DNA from: Solen grandis
Taxonomy: Eukaryota; Mollusca; Bivalvia; Adapedonta; Solenidae
Assembly: GCA_021229015.1 (NCBI GenBank)
Contig: CM037783.1
Coordinates: forward strand, 24,618,052 to 24,682,051
Length of the DNA stretch: 64,000 bases
Reading direction: 5' to 3'
Shown: positions 1-10,800 of the stretch, piece after piece
How the letters are laid out: every line of letters begins with the position of its first letter
How positions within the stretch are numbered: position 1 is the first letter of the stretch
Notes under the pieces: model-generated
What the model was told of the DNA's origin: nothing
The model's input: the letters and a program-made list of their open reading frames with translations, nothing else
Database searches by the model: none
Program-made: the position numbers and the translations under genes

Positions 1-1
1 G

Positions 2-929
2 GTAAAAGAGGAACTTAGTAATGTTGAATCAGTTGCTTGGACAACTGATTCGTGGACCAGTAGAGCAACCCAGTCGTATGTCACCATTACATGCCACTTT
101 ATCAATTGCAATTTTGAAATGTGCTCTCGTGTTTTACAAACCAGAGACTTGCCTGAATCACACACTGGAGAAAATATTGGCCATGTTCTGCATGACGCCG
201 CTACAGACTGGGGCTGTAAGGTTTCTGCCATCACAACTGACAATGCTGCAAATATGAAGATTGCAGCCAGGGTTGGTAACATTCCAGTTCACATAAACTG
301 TTTTGCACATACGCTAAATCTAGCTTCTGGTAAAGTACTCGACATAAGGGAAGTTTCAAACATGCTGGGTAAAATGAGGTCAGTAGTTGGGTTCCTCCAT
401 CGCAGTACAACAGCGGCCTCAATATTTGCTAAAAAACAAAATATGTTGCAGCTGCCGGACCACAAGCTCATTATTGATGTCAGGACCCGGTGGAATAGTA
501 GTTTTCTTATGGTTGAACGATTCCTAGAGCAGCAGGTTGCAATAGTGGCAACATTATCAGATGAATCATTGAAAAAGCACAGAGAGGTCAAGGGTCATGT
601 TGTCTCAAATTTATTAGAACACGGTGAGGTGGTCTTGTGTGAATCCTTCATATCCTTAATGCAACCACTTTACCATGCCACGCTTGCCATGTCGCCTGAC
701 CAGAGACCAACAGTTGGCGTTGTGCTACCCCTACTCTCAAAGTTGAAAGAGTTTTATGACCCCAACGAATCTGATAGCACTGTTGAGAAAAAGATTAGAA
801 AAGCTGTTCGTGACAACCTAGAAATAAGGTATACCAATGACCAGGTTGTTGAGTTTCTTGAGGAAGCTTCTGCCCTTGATGGAAGATTCAAACACTGTGT
901 ACCCAATAGTACATGGGAAAGACTAGCAG
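2..929 (+). CDS. hAT-superfamily (ZBED-like) transposase, partial 5' exon
   Basis: The window opens inside this gene; the reading frame runs from base 2 to a consensus donor (CAG|GTATGT) at 929/930, so the N-terminal BED zinc finger would lie off the window. The protein shows the RNase H-like core of hAT transposases and their domesticated ZBED relatives. It has a first catalytic Asp in AWTTDSWTSR, a second in TTDNAANM (the Hermes Asp248 position), and the INCFAHTLNLA and RTRWNSSFLMVERFLEQ blocks typical of the family. The known role is cut-and-paste DNA transposition in the nucleus. The intron that follows (930-1173, 244 bp) has good GT...TTTCAG ends and joins in phase to the next exon. It could be an active-family transposon copy or a host ZBED gene; the frameshift in the next exon favours a decaying transposon copy or a sequencing error. 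Confidence 0.85.
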
Positions 930-1173
930 GTATGTGCTATATAAAGCAATGGTTACACATATATTTCTGGAAATATTCTCATAATTTATAAGTTAGTTAT
1001 AATTTTAGTCCATTTGCCAGTGACCGCATCCATGAACTAATGTGAAAATTAGACTCTCAAGCTAAAATTTAAATATTATTGTATTATTTCCATTTTCTAC
1101 CTAAGTATTGTAAAATATTAAAATAATAACCTAATAGATGATTGAATCAGTGGCACAGCTTAATATATTTCAG

Positions 1174-1711
1174 AAAAAGTTGTTTCCTATGATCCTGAGA
1201 CAGTCAAGGAGGAGCCTCAAGAAACAGTTGCTGTAGATGAACCTGAGTTACCAAACCTGCCACAGCTAGATAACACTTCTGGTGCCTCGTCAGAAACTGA
1301 CAAGAAACAACCAGACATGCCAAACTCTCCCCTAAGAAGAAACAGGCCTTGAGTTTCTTGTTTGATGATGACATTGAGATATGCAAGGTTGAACCAGCAC
1401 CTTCTCTTGCAGATCGTGTTTCAAAGGAAATTAGTCTCTACAAAACAGAACCAAAGCTACGTCCTACTTCTGATCCTTTACATTTCTGGAAGACAAATGT
1501 AGACAAATACCCTCTGTTGTCAAAAGTATCAAAAAGGTATCTTTGTGTCCAGTCGACATCTGTTGCATCAGAACGTGTTTTTTCCTCGGCTGGGGACATA
1601 GTTACTGCAACGCGCTCATGTCTGGACTCCGAACATGTTGATCGCCTAATTTTTCTAAAGAAAAATTATAATGACTGCAAAGATAGGGATACTGTTCTAA
1701 AAAAGTTATAA
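1174..1711 (+). pseudogene. hAT transposase C-terminal exon with dimerisation domain, one frameshift
   Basis: This continues the preceding exon after an AG acceptor at 1172-1173; the split codon G|AA joins in phase. An acidic linker is read in the first frame until about 1320. The frame must then shift by one base, because the original frame hits TGA at 1350-1352 while the new frame reads PKKKQALSFLFDDD and onward. The rest is the classic hAT C-terminal dimerisation region: FWKTNVDKYPLLSKVSKRYL, then SVASERVFSSAGDIVTATRS holding the third catalytic residue (Glu in SERVFS), ending at TAA 1709-1711. All three acidic catalytic residues are therefore present across the two exons. The single indel near 1321-1324 could be real decay or a base-calling error. 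Confidence 0.8.
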
Positions 1712-2042
1712 CTTTGTTTATTTTTCAAAGAGGTCCAGTGAGCCAAAGTTATGCTATTTTATATGTTTTAAGGTTCTAAAGCATATAGTATGTACATTGT
1801 ACAATTTATTGTTGTTTTGTTTTGTTCAAAAGTTAAGAAGACATATTGAATAATAACCATTAAGAAAACCTTTTTTACTATTTTTTTTTTGACTTCCAAA
1901 TGACGGTCCAAACAAATGAAAATAAAATATCCTTAATAATTAAGCTGATAAAGTTCGTGAACCGATCTGTGAATCTCATTGCCGTATCGCGAACCGGTTC
2001 GTCTCGCGACCTGACTGACAAACCTCAGCCCTACTTATTACG

Positions 2043-2545
2043 ACAGTGTCACCAGCAATGCAGAAGGAACTTGACTGGCAAACCCTTCAGTACAGACGTG
2101 ATATCACCAGACTTCTTATGTTTTACAAAATAAACAAAAGCTCCTCTGTCCCATTACCTGCATATCTTGAAAGACCAGCGAGGATATCCCGCCACTTACA
2201 CTCTTTATCTTACAGGCAAATTCATACTCCAGCTAGCTACTTTAAATATTCCTTTTTTCCTTAACGTTTGGAACAGCTTACCAGAAAATATAGTCTCACA
2301 AAATGATCTTTTAGCATTTAAACAAAAGCTCCTCTCGTTTCAGATAGTAGACCGTCCCTGAATCAACAAAAAGATGTTTTTACCAGATCTTAAACCTAAC
2401 ATAATCACCTTTTTTTTTCAGAAAATTTTCTCACCCTAACAAAATTTTTTATTTTTAACAGTTTTATCCTTGCACAGACGCGCACCTGCCAGTAATACCC
2501 GAAAGGGGAGTTTGTGCAGTATATATAGATAGATAGATAGATAGA
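2043..2545 (+). mobile_element. 3' end of a CR1/Jockey-like non-LTR retrotransposon
   Basis: The translation has the usual C-terminal end of this LINE group: a QKELDWQTLQYRR block, RLLMFYKIN, ISRHLH, then YFKYSFFP. A one-base frameshift near 2264 leads to NVWNSLPENIVSQNDLLAFK and a stop at 2359-2361. A short 3' UTR follows, with the phrase GGGGAGTTTGTGCAGTATAT, and ends in a TAGA microsatellite (about 2523-2545), as LINE 3' ends of this type often do. No reverse transcriptase core is present upstream, so this is a 5'-truncated dead copy lying just downstream of the hAT gene. The exact clade is not decidable from this fragment. Confidence 0.75.
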
Positions 2546-2559
2546 AATTTTCAAAATAA

Positions 2560-3125
2560 ATCATTCAAAATAAATGGTGATATAATTATTATATAAAATA
2601 CTTTTAAAAAAATTAATATCAATATGTTTAAATATTACATGTATAAAAGACTAATAATAAATCAAATGTGAAATTTAAAAAAAAAAAAAAATTGAGTATG
2701 TTATGTTTTGGGGACGTTTCATTTTGGCTACGTTTTTGACTTTTTCCTTAGCAATAAGGAATTGGTTATTTATACATCAAGGTAAATAACTGATGTGTTT
2801 ATGTATTGAAAACTTACTTGGTGAACCGAACAACTGATCTGAATGTTTTAAAAAGATAAACAAGCAATAAAAATGCTAATGTATCTTCGCAAACAGCCGT
2901 CATTGACTGAGATGATTGCACAACTTCATAACAGCTCTCTAAATGAAATAGTCGGTAGAAGGTGTGACAAATGATAGTCGTCCAATAAAATCCGAGTATT
3001 CCACATTGAGCCTTAGAATGCGTGTTGATTAGGTCATCGAACAGCAGGTGCTTTACTTTAAGTAGTATGCAGTGTAGAGTGACGTATAATTTTGTGCATT
3101 ACGGAAACAACTGCATTACTGTTTT
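2560..3125 (+). repeat. Diverged partial copy of the repeat at 5286-6224
   Basis: Blocks shared in order with 5640-6110 include TGATGATTGCACAA-like, AGTCGGTAGA, AGTATTCCACAT, CCTTAGAATG(C/G)GTGTTGATT, CAGCAGGTGCT and CATTACGGAA. No coding sequence is seen. The ends of this copy are not recognisable, so it is probably an older, truncated member of the same non-autonomous DNA element family. Confidence 0.6.
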
Positions 3126-3458
3126 TTTTCTCTGTATTAATGAATATTCGCTTATAGGTTTAAGGAGAAAAATAGTTGGAACATATTGGGAATTTTATCA
3201 TTAGATTTTGGGAATTCTTTTGGCCAAAATTGGGAAAAATATAGCCTTTTTACGATTGGGAAGTCACCGAAGATCGGCCTCTAATATAGAAGGAAAAAAA
3301 GCCCTGTCACCTATGTATGTCAGATAAATAAAATTAATGTTACTGCTGACATGGAAACTTCAACATGTCTCTCTGCCTCTCTTTATTAAATCTTGCTTAC
3401 TCAACCATAGTCTTTCTCAGTTTTTATTGTCAAAAAAGAATGGGGAATACATCTTTTT

Positions 3459-4840
3459 AGCTCACATGAGCACAACGTGCTCAAGGTGAGCTTTTCTGAT
3501 CGCCTTTTGTCCGTCGTCCGTGCGTGCGTCCGTGCGTGCGTGCGTCCGGCGTCAACAATTGCTTCAAACAACATCTCCTCCTAAACGGCTTGGCCAATTT
3601 GAAAAATATTTTGCAGGAATGTTCCTTGGATGAAGCTCTTCTAAAGTAGTATAAATGGTTCTGGTCCATGGCATAATTAGGTCACAGGAGCTAAAAATAG
3701 ATTTTAAAAATGCAAACTTTGAAAATCTTCTTCTGCAAAACTGCAAGGCCTAGAGCTTAGATATTTGGTATGTAGCATCATCTTATGGGCCACTACCAAG
3801 ATTGTACAAATCATAGCCCTATGGTGATAAATGACCCCGCACCAGGGGTCACTTGTTTTACATAGATTTATATAGGAAAATCTTAAAAAATCTTCTTCTA
3901 TGAATCCATAAGGCCTAGAGCTTAGATATTTGGTATGAAGCATCATCTTATGGGCCACTACCAAGATTGTACAAATCATAGCCCTATGGTGATAAATGAC
4001 CCCGCACCAGGGGTCACTTGTTTTACATAGAATTATATAGGAAAATCTTAAAAAATCTTCTTCCATGAATCCATAAGGCCTAGAGCTTAGATATTTGGTA
4101 TGTAGCATCATCTTATGGGCCACTACCAAGATTGTACAAATCATAGCCCTATGGTAATAAATGACCCCGCACCAGGGGTCACTTGTTTTACATAGAGTTA
4201 TATAGGAAAATCTTAAAAAATCTTCTTCTATGAATCCATAAGGCCTAGAGCTTAGATATTTGGTATGTAGCATCATCTTATGGGCCACTACCAAGATTGT
4301 ACAAATCATAGCCCTATGGTATAAATGACCCCACACCAGGGGTCACTTGTTTTACATAGCGTTAATAGGAAAATCTTAAAAAAATCTTCTTCCATGAATG
4401 CATAAGGCCTAGAGCTTAGATATTTGGTATGAAGCATCATCTTATGGGCCACTACCAAGATTGTACAAATCATAGCCCAATGGTGATAAATGACCCCACA
4501 CCAGGGGTCACTTGTTTTACATAGCGTTAAATAGGAAAATCTTTAAAAATCTTCTTCTATGAATCAATAAGGCCTAGAGCTAAGATTTTTGGTATGTAGT
4601 AGCATCTAATGGTTCATTACAAAGATTTTCAAAGTCTTGGCCCTACGGTGATAAATGACCCTGCACCCAAGTCTTCTCTGAAACCATATGGCTCATTGCT
4701 TAGATATTGGTGTGTAGTATTGTCAGGGTAAAATGTTTTAGATTAAGTTATATCAGAATCCGTGTCTGGTAAAAAACCTTGACATCAGTTGAAGCAATGG
4801 TACTCAGGTGAGCGATTCAGGGCCATCATGGCCCTCTTGT
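3459..4840 (+). repeat. Dispersed repeat with palindromic ends and internal 165-bp array (copy 1)
   Basis: The left end is an imperfect palindrome (GCTCACATGAGCACAACGTG, then CTCAAGGTGAGC) followed by a (CGTG)-rich stretch. The right end reads CTCAGGTGAGCGATTCAG and then the hairpin GGGCCATCATGGCCC before TCTTG. The interior is mostly a 165-bp tandem array. A second, lower-quality copy lies at 12945-14371, and relatives sharing the same end motifs lie at 39131-39607 (opposite strand) and in pieces at 7630-7860 and about 9640-9850. No transposase is seen. I do not assign a superfamily; hairpin-ended elements of this sort could be Helitron-related or MITE-like. Confidence 0.8.
3745..4574 (+). 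repeat. 165-bp tandem repeat array, about 5-6 units
   Basis: The anchor AAGGCCTAGAGCTTAG recurs at 3745, 3910, 4075, 4240, 4404 and 4569, giving spacings of 165, 165, 165, 164 and 165 bases. Each unit also carries TGGGCCACTACCAAGATTGT and CACCAGGGGTCACTTGTTTT. Because 165 is a multiple of three, a long reading frame stays open on the minus strand across four units (3704-4336). Its 55-residue period is a by-product of the array and not evidence of a protein. Confidence 0.92.
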
Positions 4841-5169
4841 TTATTCTAGTCAACATATATTTATCAAACATAAGAGAAAAGATACCAAATTAATTGCAGA
4901 ATCAATCAATATGAATCCATCAGGCATTTTTATTATGTTTTTTTTTATTATAAATCCTGGCCTTATAAATCTCATTCTGTATTACCATTTTTTAAAAATA
5001 TTTGTTAGGAATAGTAATATGTTACATCTTTGGTTTAGTATGCAGAGACCAATTATGCATATATATGAATATGGTCAAAAAAATACCCCTTAATAAATTG
5101 TGAAATTTTCTTCTTTTTTTTTTTCCCCTTAAGAAGGGCTAGGGCGGCTTAACCCAAAACTGGAAAAAA

Positions 5170-5235
5170 GGCCATGTCAATGAGGAGGAGAAGGAGAATG
5201 AAGAACTTCGGGATTCCCCTGGACCTCTTGCCCAG
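5170..5235 (+). CDS. Possible Sec16 exon ending just before the central domain
   Basis: One frame reads NEEEKENEELRDSPGPLAQ up to a GT donor at 5236. Sec16 proteins have a PGPL-containing segment directly before the R-x-DTHK motif that the 7175 exon matches, so this is the expected preceding exon. A strong pyrimidine tract and AG (about 5105-5134) lies upstream. Two problems remain. The frame has an in-frame TAG near 5142, and the donor leaves phase 0 whereas the next exon needs two bases. One extra C in CCC at 5231-5233 would give PLAR and restore phase. This is tentative; the acidic run could also be chance. Confidence 0.35.
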
Positions 5236-5285
5236 GTGACTAGTTGTTGCTCTCAGTTTATCGAACCAGGGTGCCCATTAAGATT

Positions 5286-6224
5286 CAGGGCTCACCCTGG
5301 CTGTAAAAATGTTTGCGCCAAAACATTCGCCAAATGAGAAAAATTAGAGCCAAATTTTAGGAGTTGGAGCCAAATTTAATGCAAGTGGCTCCAATATATT
5401 TTTGGAAACTTTATTTCCTTTATATACTTGTATGATATATGCATTTGTTATATTTGAACTGTCAAAGACACAATCATTCGGTGCATAATATTCATTTTTG
5501 ATATATCAGTATAAGCAAACATCAACAAAAGACATAAAAACAAAATGGTTTCATGTAAAAAAATATTTTCAAACAAAATCATAAATTATAACCTGACTAA
5601 AAATATTTTATGAAAAATATCAAATGAAATTAAAAAAAAAATGGGTACGTTATATATTGGAGACTTTTTGGGTTTTGGGTTTACGTTTTGACTCGCCCCC
5701 TTAGCGATTAGTATTGAGTCATTTATAAATAATTATCGGTACATCTATGTGTTTTCCTGTTGGAATCTAGCTAGGTAAACCGATTAATCAATTTAAAATT
5801 TTTTAAAAGAAACGGTAGTAATAAAAATATTGCTGATGTTTTTCAAAAATGGCCAGCATTGTGATGATTGCACAATTTCATTAACAGTTCCCAATTAATT
5901 ATTAAGGTAAAAAAAAAAGTCGGTAGAGAGTGTTAAAAATGTAAACAAGTTATAAGCTGCCAATACTATCCAGTATTCCACATCTTTGCATAATTAGGAA
6001 GCCTTAGAATGGGTGTTGATTGATAATCCCACAGCAGGTGCTGGTTACTTTTATTAGTATACAGTGAAGGGGCGACCTGTATTTTTGTTCATTACGGAAG
6101 TTAAACAACCGCGGTTCAATAACTGATTTCTTCTTCGTATGCGCCAAACACATTCGCCAAGTAGAAAAATCTTGCGCAAGTTTTATAATTTTGTTGCATT
6201 TGGCGACCGACAGCGTGAGCCCTG
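5286..6224 (+). mobile_element. Non-autonomous DNA element, CAGGGCTCAC ends, hAT-like
   Basis: The left end CAGGGCTCACCCTGGCTG and the reverse complement of the right end CAGGGCTCACGCTGTCGG form imperfect terminal inverted repeats. Subterminal CGCCAAAACATTCGCC (left) and GCGCCAAACACATTCGCC (right) are also related. CAGGG-type ends are typical of hAT elements. No clear 8-bp target duplication is seen, and no transposase ORF is present. Relatives are the block at 2560-3125 and a left-end fragment at 14388-14475. The full hAT transposase at the window start could in principle mobilise such elements, but that is inference. Confidence 0.6.
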
Positions 6225-7174
6225 ATTTTTGAAACTGGGGTACGAATACGGGTTTTTTTTACCCTTCCATGTACAGAGTCACAGAGTTTGTGGGGTACAT
6301 GGTTTTTGGGGGGGGGTAAAACCCTTTTACAGGGGTAAATGGGTAATGCTGCACACATGTATTCAGGGACTGAATAAGGTCAAATGACTTAAATATTTCA
6401 TGATGGTATGTAAAAGGAAAAAAAAATCTTTCAAACATTCGATCTCACAAGTATAAAAATTTTGTCAGACCGTAAGAAAATTTGTCAGACCCAATAACAA
6501 AGAAAAACATATGCAAATATCTCTTTTGTGCCTTCTTCAGGTATAATTTAATTAATATTTTAGCCAATTAAACATTTAGAATACAATAATCAAGCAAGAT
6601 AAGTTAATAACAAGCAAAAATTCAAGAATAGCTTGGAAAGTTGTTTTCCCCCCTTTTATTTACAGTTTGTGTTAACTGAAAAATCCCTGTCAGTCATTTG
6701 GACTGAGGAGAAGGCATTTTTATCAGATTGAGAAGAAATCTGTCAGACATGTCTGCCTGTCTGACACCTTTCACGAAGTCTGGACCAAAATTTTATGACA
6801 GACTCCTGTTTTTGGGACTCCTGCACTCCATACACCCCTGAAATTTAAGCATGATGTAAAACCCTGTTTATGTTGGGCAGAGTGGTCCAGATACAAAGAT
6901 GTTGGTTCAAGCCCTATTTTTTGACAAGAAACCTTCATAACTCTCCAAGTCACTGAGTAGTGATCCAACCCAGGAACCTGTGATGCTCATCAACAGTCAA
7001 ATTGACTTTAAGCAGGAAATGTAAAAAGTATGTTTTCCTATAGTTTAGTCCATCCACTCAATCGACATGAAGATTGAGGATTAAACCTTTTGTGTTTAGA
7101 GAAAAATATATATATATGTTTAAAAAAAAGTTAATGATAGTGATAAATACTAAGGTATTCTAATGTTTCCACAG
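6225..7174. other. No gene recognised
   Basis: Apart from homopolymer-rich stretches and TGTCAGAC-type short duplications (6464-6490 and 6740-6755), nothing was recognised. If the Sec16 model holds, this is intron sequence upstream of the exon at 7175. Confidence 0.5.
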
Positions 7175-7303
7175 AGGTGACACCAACAAAACTGAAGCTC
7201 TGCAGTTCTGCAAGCGGAGGCCAAGTTTCTATACTGACAGAACTGATAGTAAGTTTGCAGAGCTCATCTGGAAATTCATGGAGGTTCTAATCAGAAAGGA
7301 TGG
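7175..7303 (+). CDS. SEC16: Sec16 central conserved domain, internal exon
   Basis: An AG acceptor (TTTCCACAG) at 7173-7174 and a GTAGGT donor at 7304 bound a 129-base exon with one leading and two trailing split-codon bases. It reads R-GDTNKTEALQFCKRR, PSFYTDRTDSKFAELIWKF and MEVLIRKDG. Sec16 homologues carry R-x-DTHK-x-DV-x-x-F followed by a helix of the form LLW-x-x-LVLLCRQNG at this position; the pattern and spacing agree. Known role: Sec16 is a large peripheral ER scaffold that marks ER exit sites and organises COPII assembly, its central ACE1-type domain binding Sec13. The following exon continues the alignment (NVEEVDIIDLLL against TVVGTDIAELLL). The identification rests on recalled family patterns, not a database search. 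Confidence 0.65.
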
Positions 7304-7430
7304 GTAGGTCTTACTTTATGAATTCTAGACAATGTCCTCAATAAGAACCGGTCACCTGCTACAGTGGCTGCTCCTAACAAAAGTTATTGGTTCTTTTCAT
7401 TTGATCAGATTCCAGAAACCACATTTTTTA

Positions 7431-7618
7431 GGTTCCCGGTAGGGACTTCGGATTTTTCATGTGAGGAAGCCTTCCAGCTGGCTTGTAGTAGGTCGGTGGT
7501 TCTACCCGGGTACCTCTGTGTACTCGTGGTCTTCCTCCACCTGTAATTAGCTGGACGTCGCTATATGATTGAAATACTATCGCAGCGACGGTAAACCCCC
7601 AATACAACAACAACAACA
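7431..7618 (+). mobile_element. SINE family A, 5'-truncated copy
   Basis: Starts around the B-box equivalent (GGTTCCCGGTAGGGAC) and continues through GTGAGGAAGCCTTCCAG, GTAGGTCGG, GGTCTTCCTCCACCTGT and the tail GACGTCGCTATATGA...CGACGGTAAAC, ending in a CAA-rich tract. It matches the intact copy at 18939-19183 along the body. The tRNA-like head is largely missing. Confidence 0.8.
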
Positions 7619-7629
7619 TTTTTAGGTAT

Positions 7630-7860
7630 TGTGATCAGTCTATGTCCAACGTTCGTTGTGCGTCGTCAACTTTTGCTTTAAACGACAAACTCCTCCTAAA
7701 CCGCTGAGGCAGATTTTGATGAAATCTTTCAGGAATGATCCTAGGTGGTACTGAGCAAAAATAGCTAAAATTGTTTCCCATCCGCCAACCAAGATGGCCG
7801 CCAGAGCTTAAAATAGAAAAATCTTTAAACAACCCTCTCATCCTAAAACGCTAAGCAGAT
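7630..7860 (+). repeat. Fragment related to the repeat at 39131-39607
   Basis: It shares GTCGTCAACTTTTGCT, AAACGACA, CTCCTCCTAAACCGCT, AGGAATGATCCTAGGTGGTA and CAAGATGGCCGCCAGAGCT with the reverse complement of the 39.1-39.6 kb element. Another damaged copy of the same block lies at about 9640-9850. Non-coding. Confidence 0.65.
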
Positions 7861-7899
7861 TTAATGACACACTATACAGGGATGGCGAAATCCATTGTT

Positions 7900-10800
7900 C
7901 AAGTTGTCTGAGTCGTACATTTGCCGGGACAGACAAGTAAATTTTCACTGTTGACTTGTCCATGGACAACCAAAAAAACCGAAACTGTAGCAAAAATTTA
8001 AATTCAAAACTCTAAACGCAGCATTTCAACTGTAAGGATATCCCTGACGTGCGTCCCGTCAAATAAAGTTTATTTTTCGGCATCATACAAAAATGATCCG
8101 CATATTAAGCCATTCTGTTTTGACTGTTTCATTTCTAAAATGTTAAAATTAAATTTTAATTTAAATTTAAAAAAATTTAAAAGGTCAAAGTCACCCTTTT
8201 AACGCACAGTCTATAATCTATAACAATTTTCCTTGTCAAAGGGATCAATTCCTTTTAAAAATCTTCCCAAAAAAGAAAGGGGGAAGAATATCTCGATCAA
8301 ACCCCTCAAAAACAATAATAAACAGAACAAAACACATTTTTTTTAAGACTTGTACAAAGTACATTGTCTAAACAACTGCATATAACAAAAAAACACTGAT
8401 TTTCAGATAACAGTCCATTTTAATCTTTTAAATCGGGAAGCAGAAGAAACTTACAATATTATTGCTTTTTCATCTAACCCACAAATATAAAGTATTTTTT
8501 TAATTTAAAAGTTTCTTTTATAAAATCCCCAATTTTTTTTAAAAACTTTACTGTCAGGGAATTTAATTTAATATTTCATAAAATTTAAAAACGTGGCCTA
8601 ACATAAAAATTTTTCCAAGTACTTCCCTCTAGGGTTTTCTATAACAGGGGCAAACAAAAACAAAATGATAAATATCTTAAATGTCTTAAATTACATTGTA
8701 AAACATTTTCTTTCACCCTAGGTAATCATTCTCCCCGAATCTTCCAGTATAATTTCCCCCAAAATTTTTAAGCTGATAACGTATTTAGAAAATTCTCAGA
8801 TCGTGTGGTACTAAACCAGGTATGACCATATAAAAACTGTGTTTTAAAAATTTATTTTCCCTCAAAATGCTATTACTACAATTAGCCCAAAACCCATTCT
8901 TTTTTAAAAAACAATCAAAAACCCCGCTTTTGAACATAGCTGGAAATGATTTAGCATGTAAGACAAAGAATAAAAACGTTTAACATTCGAAAAAACCAAA
9001 TTATCTGAAAGTTTTTTTAACTCTTAAAAACCCAATTATTAAGCCCTATCAAACAATTCTGTTACTTAATGATACAATCTATTTAAAAAATATTCTGGGA
9101 ATGAGCACTTTACACCAATACTTAATAATTCTACAATAATAAAACATACAAAGGATAACCCTTTTAAATTTCACCATAAACAGTGGCATTAAAAATGCAT
9201 TCCAAGGAACTCTCAACACTCTTTTTGCAAAATTTTTAAGTGTAAACGTTCAATTTCTTTAGTTTTTTTTAAAACCACTGACCTCGCAACTATATTTTAA
9301 AATTGCCCCAAAAAAGAATCAGATAATTGTTAATAATTTTTAATAAAACAAACGTTAAAGTCTTTTTAAAAATCATCCCTTTAAAAGATTTCCCCTTGGG
9401 CTTAGAGTCGATGATGAGGGCTCAGCGAAAGTTGAATTTTTACGGCAATAAAGATTCTAGGACAATTCTCGGGTTAAACAGTTTGATTGTTAAATCAGCA
9501 TAAAAAATGTTTTAAAATTTTAGTGTTAAAGTGTTAATATAATGTTTTTTACTGCCTAAAAAATTTATTGAGAGTTTAATAAAATTTTAATTATTTCCAT
9601 ATTTTAACCAAAATTTTTCCAAAAGAACGGACAACTAGTGTTTTGCTACGTGTACTTATCAAAATTTTGCTTTAAACATTCCGATCCGACAACCAAAATG
9701 GCCCCCAGAGCTAAAATTAAAAATATTCAAATGACATCTCCTTCTTAACGGGGAGAGATTTGATGAAAATTTACAGGAATGATCCTTAGGTGGTACGAGC
9801 TAAAATAGCTAAAACCGTTTTTTGTCTGTCTACAAAGATGGCCACCATACTAAAAATTAATAAAAAATTTTAAAATTAATTTAATTATTTATATTTTTTT
9901 TAAATTTTTTTGGGGAAGTTAAAGTGCCCAAAATTAAATGAAAAGAATTGAAACCCGTAACTTTTAACTAAAAAAAATTTTATTTTTGAAATCATCTGTT
10001 TTACATTACTTTTTGAAATTATTTTTTCACTTGTTTACTGAAAATTTTAATTTAAAGGCATTTTAAAAATAAATATAAAAACCCTACATAGTTGTCAAAT
10101 TTTATTGTATTTTAAATTTTGTAAGAAACAAAATGTTGCAGAGATATTTTGCGATGATAGGGGAAAATTTTTCATGAGGGGGCCCTTCTATAGGGAAATT
10201 TTAAATAAATGAGTTTTCAAAATTTGATAAAAACAGGCCTTAAAAAGCGGGGGGCCGGTGTGACTTACACTGAAATACCTCAAGCGGAGAACATGCTCTT
10301 TCTCAAAATTTAAATTTTGGATTTCTCTTTTAATTTTATTATTGACACGGGGGAATTTTTTCAGGCAGTCAAAGTTTCAGTGCTGTAGCAATAAAATAAG
10401 AGATTTCTTTATAAAAGAAAAAATTTTTAATTTTGTTCACGATTTTCCCGCTCGAGAATTTAAAAAAAAGGTCTGCCCAGAAATTTTTTAATACTAGTTG
10501 CATAGCCCAAAATTTGGCCCCTGTACGGGCTCTCTACTTTCGTAAAAGTTGTTTGTGCATTTACCCTATAAAAACCATCTCAGTTCCGCTGCATGGGGCC
10601 CAATTTTTTTCGATATATATTTAACAGGATTGACTTTTTGTCCCAGCATTACGCAGTCGCGTGATCATTATCACCTAAGCGTTTTTAAACAGCTATAATC
10701 CAGTGTTTTCCAGATTGGCCCCAAATTTTCCCCTTAGGACATTTTCCTAAAGGCCCATTTTTTTTAATTATTTGAAAAAAAAATTACAAGAAAACTTCGG

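Noticed and set aside
3704..4336. Minus-strand open frame of 210 codons with a 55-residue repeat
   Set aside because: It is the antisense of the 165-bp tandem array; the frame stays open only because the unit length is a multiple of three. Composition and the sense-strand repeat explain it.
5105..5170. Extension of the possible Sec16 exon back to the strong AG at about 5134
   Set aside because: All three frames contain a stop between the acceptor and the PGPL stretch, so only the 3' part is kept as tentative.
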